Of a stretch of DNA of 64,000 bases, positions 58,344 to 64,000 are shown piece after piece. Within the stretch, counting starts at the first letter, position 1. Each line of letters opens with the position of its first letter. The translations under genes and the position numbers were made by a program. Source of the DNA: Effrenium voratum (lineage: Eukaryota; Sar; Dinophyceae; Suessiales; Symbiodiniaceae); contig CAUJNA010003001.1 of the NCBI GenBank assembly GCA_963377175.1, positions 711,001-775,000 of the forward strand, given 5' to 3'. The notes beneath the pieces were generated by a model. That model saw only the letters and a list, made by a program, of their open reading frames with translations. It had not been told where the DNA came from and ran no database searches.

Positions 58344-59013
58344 GTAGGGATCTCCTTGGACATTTCACAGTTCAAGGTTCTCGGAACATGGACCAGAATC
58401 TGAATCAAACTCATCGTATTTGATTGGGAGGCAGAAGCTGAGGTAGATTGGGTGTGGGTTTGCGTCATGGTGTCTGCTTAGGGCCTTCCATGCGTGGTTC
58501 TTGAGGGATTCCACTATTAAGGGGGCTCCGAACGAGCACGACTTGGGGGAGGGGGTTGGGTTGTGGTGTCAAAGGCATTGTACTGCGGATTGACATGGAA
58601 CAACAAGCCCATCATTCCGGTAAGCTGCGGCAAATTTGCTGGGTTTCCCTTATTCCCCTTGCAGTAATTTGGTCACAGAACCCAGCAGGAAGTTCTGCAG
58701 GCAGCTCATCAAACCCTGGCTGTGGGCGGCCAAACAAGCTCCCCAATTCTTGGAACAAGCCTGTAACTTAACTCATACATACTCATACAGCATACAGCAC
58801 TCATTTCCCATTTCCTGTAGGAGTCCATAACTCCTTAGACATGGCGTTCCCTTTTTTTGGACAAAAACAAGCACGTTGGGTAGATTATTTAGGCATTGTG
58901 TGCTCATTTTTGGTAAAACTACAGCAAGTTGGGCTGTAGATGACCCCATCTAAAGGTCATAGAGACGCCATGTGGCCAATGTCTTAGATGAGACCGTGCC
59001 GGCGCTTCTTGAG

Positions 59014-59067
59014 GGCGTGCCCCGGTGCATCCAGCATGGAGAGGCAGGGAAGCAATGGATCTGTGAA
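59014..59067 (+). CDS. candidate exon of an EF-hand gene
   Basis: CTTGAG|GGC to TGTGAA|GTTGTT, 18 codons GVPRCIQHGEAGKQWICE, phase 0 at both ends. The frame is also open upstream as TVPALLE. Confidence 0.4.
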
Positions 59068-60325
59068 GTTGTTTTGCGTTTGTTTTATGGCTCCATTGCT
59101 GGCCCCCAAAACAACAGGGGCAACATATATCTCGATTCTGGCCCATAGTGAAACGGGATCACTTGACATGAATTGTCATCAAAGATAATGTGTGTAGAGG
59201 GGGACCCCTTATTCTCTGCAGGTGTTAGGCGCGCTTGGCCACTGTTTTCTTGGTGTTCAGTGTCAAACAGTCTAGCGCTCCTTCGGGCGCAGTCACCAGG
59301 TTTTTGGACCTTGGCTAGGGCTGCTTCACAATTTATGATGGCATCTGCGCAAAGTAGGATGAGCTTACCGTTTTGTACGTCCAACTGAGTGCCAGGGAAT
59401 CATAGTAAGTTGAGACGCTTTGAGATTCGAACCGTATGCCAGAATTTGAAAGGGCCATTGGCAAAACACAGCTGAAGAGGTGGGCCACAAGCAAAAGGGT
59501 AGATGAAGGTCAGACAGTCCCAACATGTCGCAACCGGAATCAGAAGCGGCAAGCCTCATCAGGTTTCGAGTATGACATGCGTTGAGACATGTTGAGAGCA
59601 TATTGTAGAAAATTGGGTTCTGATCAGAGGTTGCTCCAGAATTGTGGGCCCCTTTGGTAAATGAGCAATTGGCTGGCAGTCTACTGTTGGTTGGGGAGGA
59701 CATGGGGGGAAAGCTCGATCCCACACAACACGATGTTCTCTTGTTGTTTTGGGAGATATGTGTTGTTTTAGTCATTGCGCATATAGAGTTGACCACTTTC
59801 CGCGGACGCGTTTGCGGCAGTTTCAACTTTCGTGGGACAGTTGGTCGAGATCGCCAGTTCCTGTGGGAAGGGAAGCCTTGATAGCCGCGGGCATGGGAAC
59901 ATCGTGATTTTCCAGGGTCACGTCTCACATCACATGGGTCCTTCAGGCGGTGAGTTGCACTGAATTTGGCACTTGCCCTTCTGGCGTTCACACCCAGCTG
60001 AAAGATTGTTAAGGTGAGGGTCGTGAGGGGAGTGCCTCTGCTCCAACAGGGTGCCGGCCGGGGGCTCCAGAAGGGGTTCCCGAAGGGCTTGTTGGGGATA
60101 CCATTTGATCGCCTTATTTTCGGTAGCAATCCCGGGGAAAGAACAAAACACGGAGGGACACTAGTAGAGCACACCCGCTTGCTCTGTGTTTTGTTGTTTT
60201 TTTTGTTTAGGTAAACAAGAGCTTGTCAACATGGTGGACCCCCTTCAGAACTGGTTAGCATGAAACAAAGCAAAAAAGGACGGCGCTGCCATTTTTGGGG
60301 GAAAGAACTGCTTGCAAAGCGGCAG

Positions 60326-60403
60326 GCCACTCCATTCGATTCGTACGGCAGGACGATTTGGGCGTACCTGGACAAAGATGCCGACGGCGTGATTTCACGC
60401 CAG
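60326..60403 (+). CDS. EF-hand exon
   Basis: AGCGGCAG|GCC to CGCCAG|GACACA (GA donor), 26 codons. The loop DKDADGVISRQ has Asp at positions 1, 3 and 5, Gly at 6 and Ile at 8, the canonical calcium-binding pattern; position 12 is Asp if read on, or comes from the next exon. The entering helix FDSYGRTIWAYL fits. Expected role: calcium sensing or buffering as part of a larger protein. The 279-codon frame that covers it (60260-61099) is mostly intron read-through. Confidence 0.62.
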
Positions 60404-61744
60404 GACACACCCCACCGCAGGTTTCGGGAGGGGGGGGAGTTGTTTTTTTCTCCCACGACATTCACTGGTCTGGGGTTTGGACACCTTTTTTTCCCCTTCT
60501 TTTTTTTACACAAATATATACACATATCATATATATATATAAATACATATTTATTTTGGGCGAAAATTATATCATTGCGTTTTACCCAGAACTTGCTTCA
60601 CTCCAAAAGAAAGAAAACCATGGTACGCCACAGCCAGCGCCTTTTGGGCGAGCCTGCCTGGGAAGCCTCTTGCACACCCGAGCCCTTTTTGGGAGTCACC
60701 CCATGTAAAACTCCCAAAAACAACCGAACCGCAGTACCTGTTCAAGGAAAGCGCTCTGTCCTCTTTGTAAAGCTCACTTGCTGGGTTCATGGATTTGAAA
60801 TTGTTTGGGAAGACCATTTCAGTGGTAAAAAAAAGCTTGCCCTTTTTTTGGCCCATGGTGTTGTGTTTGCTTCCGCAATACTTGGCCGCACCCGTTTTAG
60901 GCTCATTGCGCTGCAGGGTTTGCACTGCAGGTACATGCCAAAGCACCCGACCGCTTGGTTTCGGGTCGAATGGTTCCAAGCTACAGGCATTGGTGGCGCA
61001 AATCATATCATAATATCCCTAACCCCCGAACGTGCAAACCGCCAAACCAAACCACCACATAAGTTGTTTGATGAATTCGTTGACGGCCCTGCTTCATGAG
61101 TTGGCTGGCATTTGCCATGTTGCCGTCCAACGAGCGAATGCAATGTGAGATTTCCCTCCTGCACCAGCCAGATAGAGAAACAATGGCAAGACACAACGCC
61201 GGTTTATGCAAACAATGAACGAGAAAGCCAGCGCCTAGTGGCCACCCATCATTTTGCGCAACGCCTTGACCAGCGGAACCTGTACTTTTTCGGGAACAGT
61301 TCTGCCATTCATCCGACGGGCTGATCAAGCCTTGGCCAACACCACGGATTAAGTGTAGAACACCTTGTAATCTACATATCTATCTTTTGGTTTTATCGAT
61401 TAGGGACAAGCGCACTTTTTTCCCCGCGCAAGCAATTTCCACCATGTTTTGCCCTGAATTCGGGATGCTACAGGCGTGTTCCGCATTAAATACCCTATTC
61501 TCTGATTCCCTGCTGAGAACAGTAAGTGTTTCGGCAGTTGCATCTGTGTGCCTCTCTGTCTAATGCCGCCCGCCTTTGGCTTCCTCTTCAAACATCACCC
61601 CACCAAAAGACCAAAAGGAAGCCAGCCAGAAGAAACCACCCAAGAAAAACCCTGCGGCGTCCAGGTTGAACAACTCGGGCCCCTGGCTGTTGCTTTGCTC
61701 GTTTCGGCTCAAGCACTTGGGTGGGGTCCCTTTCGGCGATTTAG

Positions 61745-61851
61745 CCTTCGGCTTGCCGAAGTGCATGTTCATGTCGTCCGAAGGGGAGGACGGCCTGTTC
61801 TCAGATGAAGACGGAGACGACACGGACTGTTTGGATGCCGTTGAGGCCCAG
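61745..61851 (+). CDS. candidate exon, acidic
   Basis: GCGATTTAG|CC to CAG|GCGACT (GC donor; GAG|GCCCAG six bases earlier is an alternative). Reads LPKCMFMSSEGEDGLFSDED then GDDTDCLDAVEAQ. The acidic run may bind metal or protein. The frame runs on into the GA repeat, giving a false Arg/Glu tail. Confidence 0.38.
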
Positions 61852-61865
61852 GCGACTCGGACAGA

Positions 61866-61867
61866 AA

Positions 61868-61922
<55 letters not shown>
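61866..61922. repeat. GA microsatellite
   Basis: About 24 GA units after the candidate acidic exon. Confidence 0.92.
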
Positions 61923-61924
<2 letters not shown>

Positions 61925-62838
61925 GGAGACGCGGGTGAGCCACAAGCAACCAATGCCAATGAGGGTAAGTGAAGGTTAGTAAGCGAGTGTTCCCTTGCCA
62001 GGAACAGAATCAGATATTCGGCCTGGGCCTGATTCTTGACAGGAGGTTTAGATGGGCCTTCAGATTCTTGACTGGTTTTGGATAGACCATTCTAGTACCC
62101 CTTGTGTTGCGTTTTGGCTCATGTACCCCTTTTTTCCAAATGACTGGGATTGTAACCCAGCCAAAGGGCACTTCCTCAAGTCCCCAAGTGCCCCTTTTGA
62201 GGGCACACAGTCCGTACCTGAAACAGGTTTTTGTTGGTAAGGGTGTGATGTGCAGGTATTTTTCGGGTAGGGGACACGTTTAGTTCCGCAGGCATGGAGG
62301 GTATCTTATGTATCGTATGCATAGTATATATATATATACACAGTAATTATATACATGTATCTGCAATCACTTATTGCCTTATGAGCCTGACATTTGTGGT
62401 ATAAAAGCGTCTCCTTGAACCATCTCAGACATGTTTTTTACAGGCGCTTGTGAATGGACCCTTCCTTTGGATGTACCCCCCCTGTCATGGGGTTCATGTT
62501 GACTGCCATTAAGACTCGGCCGGTTTCAACGAGGCCGTATCAACAGTTTTCCGGAACCCTTCCCGCCAGAGCCTTATAGGTCTGTGTGTCACCAAATTGA
62601 CGTCATTTCCATAAAAGCAAAGCGTGGCAATCATTTCGCCCAATTTGGGCCTGCCCCCTCCCCACCGAAGAGCTTCTTCTGCAAAATTGAAAAAATGCCA
62701 ACCGCGCGCTTTCGGCGATGTGACGTTACCAGCTTCTATAATCCCACTTCAACCTTACGTGGCCGAATTTTGGCCAGTGAGAAGCTTTTCCATAGTCCCG
62801 ATTACATGCATTTGCAAAATAATCTTGTTCACTTCCCC

Positions 62839-62876
62839 TGTTGGCTTCTAGAGGAAATCTATCACTGCTGGACATT
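62839..62876 (+). repeat. intronic repeat family 1, short copy
   Basis: CTGTTGGCTTCTAGAGGAAA then TCTATCACTGCTGGACATT, a diverged piece of the same family, far from the AKR gene. Confidence 0.45.
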
Positions 62877-62971
62877 AAAAAACAAAACAAAAACAGGGAG
62901 CAAAAACGCCAACGCAAGATGACAGGCCCCCTCAAGCTCTTAAGGGAAAAGCTCCGCGGCCGCGGCTTGAG

Positions 62972-63037
62972 GCTTCGGACTCCGAGCTCTCGCAGCTTGG
63001 AGAGCTGCGCAACGGCGCGTCCTGCGCCAAGTACCAG
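62972..63037 (+). CDS. candidate exon, unknown or EF-hand gene
   Basis: GGCTTGAG|GCT to TACCAG|GCGCCC (GC donor), 22 codons ASDSELSQLGELRNGASC then AKYQ, phase 0 at both ends. Same splice style as the AKR gene. Confidence 0.42.
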
Positions 63038-64000
63038 GCGCCCAACTGGGTGGGGTTGTCCAGGTCGCATGCGTCCAGGTCGGACGCTTCCATGTCCATT
63101 CTTTCCAGGGGTGCGAATCTTTCTAGAAAACCATCAGTTCTAGAAAACCATCAGAAACCCAGGGGAAACAGATCTGGTTTTGAAAAGAACGATGGTTGAA
63201 AAGAATGGGGAATGACCTTTGAGGGGTTCCCCGAAATGGCGCAAGAGTTTTCCTTTTGGCCTCTAAACCAATTCTGAAAAGGTTTCCAACTCGCAAAAGG
63301 ACACATACTGATCAGCGCCAACTCTGAAGGTGGAGCCATTGCAGGAGAATACCGACTTGTGACTAACGGGGTGGGGGCAGCCCTTGGCTCCTCTTATGGC
63401 TCTGTATCAATGTTGGGATGTGCAAAATCAGCTTAAAACCGTGGTGGGTGAGGTAACTACACCACAAGGTATCATTGCTTGAGTCATCTTAAGTCAGGGA
63501 AACAACGCACACGCGCGTTGCGCAAGGTCTGGAAATATAAGGCCAGGCTGGTGTTCCTTCCGCCACGGTTTTGGCTCGGAACCCAGCTGCTTGCTGAGCA
63601 ATCCTGCAGACTCCGGATCCCTTTGGACCATTCTGGAATCTTCCGAACCAGGAACCTCCAGAGTTCTAAGACCCCATTGCTTTCAGCACATGTGCTGTTT
63701 ACACTCCCGATTATTTTCCCCTTCTCCGAGCTGCTCCGAACAGAGCTTCATTGGGTGGGAAGAGAACACCCTGAATCTCGGGCACCTTCGGGTTTTGGGA
63801 AACCGCTTCGGGATACGAGAGGAACCGTTCCGGGATCGTAAAGGAACCCGCAGATGGATCTTGTGGGGGTCATTCCATTTCTCATTCCCTATCGAAGCTT
63901 CAGAGCCCCTCGAGCCTGGCAGTCTCAGGCTGTGCACGAGACTGTCTTTGAAGATTTGTATCTCCCGAAGGAGATCTATGCTGAGGCGGGACCCAAGGTG
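63038..64000. other. no gene recognised
   Basis: Unique DNA to the right edge; ORFs here overlap on both strands without coding features. Confidence 0.45.

Noticed and set aside
59365..60174. 269-codon minus ORF
   Set aside because: No domain, no repeat of family motifs, and ordinary base composition; overlaps candidate + features only by chance. I see no support beyond its length.
60260..61099. 279-codon + strand ORF
   Set aside because: Only the piece at 60326-60403 looks coding (EF-hand). The rest translates T-rich, AT-repeat and intron-like sequence, and a splice donor follows the EF-hand piece.
61699..61710. TTTCGGCTCAAG, 11 of 12 bases like the end of the spliced leader
   Set aside because: Too short and with a mismatch; the upstream bases do not continue the leader. 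Chance is a sufficient explanation.
61560..61949. 129-codon minus ORF with a Ser/Leu repeat
   Set aside because: It is the antisense reading of the GA microsatellite and of the acidic + strand candidate exon.

Overview
The window looks like nuclear DNA of a dinoflagellate. Four things point there. A 16-base match to the 3' part of the dinoflagellate spliced leader (GCCATTTTGGCTCAAG) lies at 20484-20499. A multi-exon gene has very short GC-rich exons, introns that all end AG|G, and mostly GC or GA donors. There is a long degenerate TTTAGGG-type array. A decayed DIRS-like retroelement has a reverse transcriptase of the type common in dinoflagellate genomes. No species can be named. Gene density is very low, and almost all of the longer six-frame ORFs are chance readings of introns or repeats.

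Layout. 1-20333: the 3' three quarters of an aldo/keto reductase gene on the + strand, rebuilt by hand from 13 exons of 42-81 bases, with introns of 0.6-6.6 kb. The first coding exons lie left of the window. Its introns hold repeat families, MITE-like elements, microsatellites, a 3.9 kb telomere-like array (11917-15803) and an unexplained GC-rich tract (15811-17060). 20461-26390: a frame-disrupted retroelement. It has the spliced-leader relic 81 bases before its first ORF, then a gag-like ORF, a long ORF with a possible tyrosine-recombinase-like segment, a segment with cytosine-methyltransferase-like motifs, and an intact reverse transcriptase/RNase H. 26391-36051: no recognised gene, a few exon-like patches, hairpins, and a degenerate tandem repeat. 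36052-51902: two nearly identical copies of one 6.7-8.2 kb unit in direct orientation (A 36052-42788, B 43688-51902), separated by a 0.9 kb element (X1) that recurs at 56911-57804 (X2). Copy B carries one block inverted relative to A, plus two stretches missing from A. 51903-64000: tandem repeats, one MITE, X2, and a chain of phase-0 exon-like pieces that includes a canonical EF-hand loop at 60326-60403.

The aldo/keto reductase is the only host gene whose product I can name with confidence. The retroelement domains fit a mobile element that was reverse-transcribed from a trans-spliced mRNA. The duplicated unit shows exon-like pieces on the minus strand but no function I can name. Splice sites, element ends and identities were read by eye and not checked against transcripts or databases.
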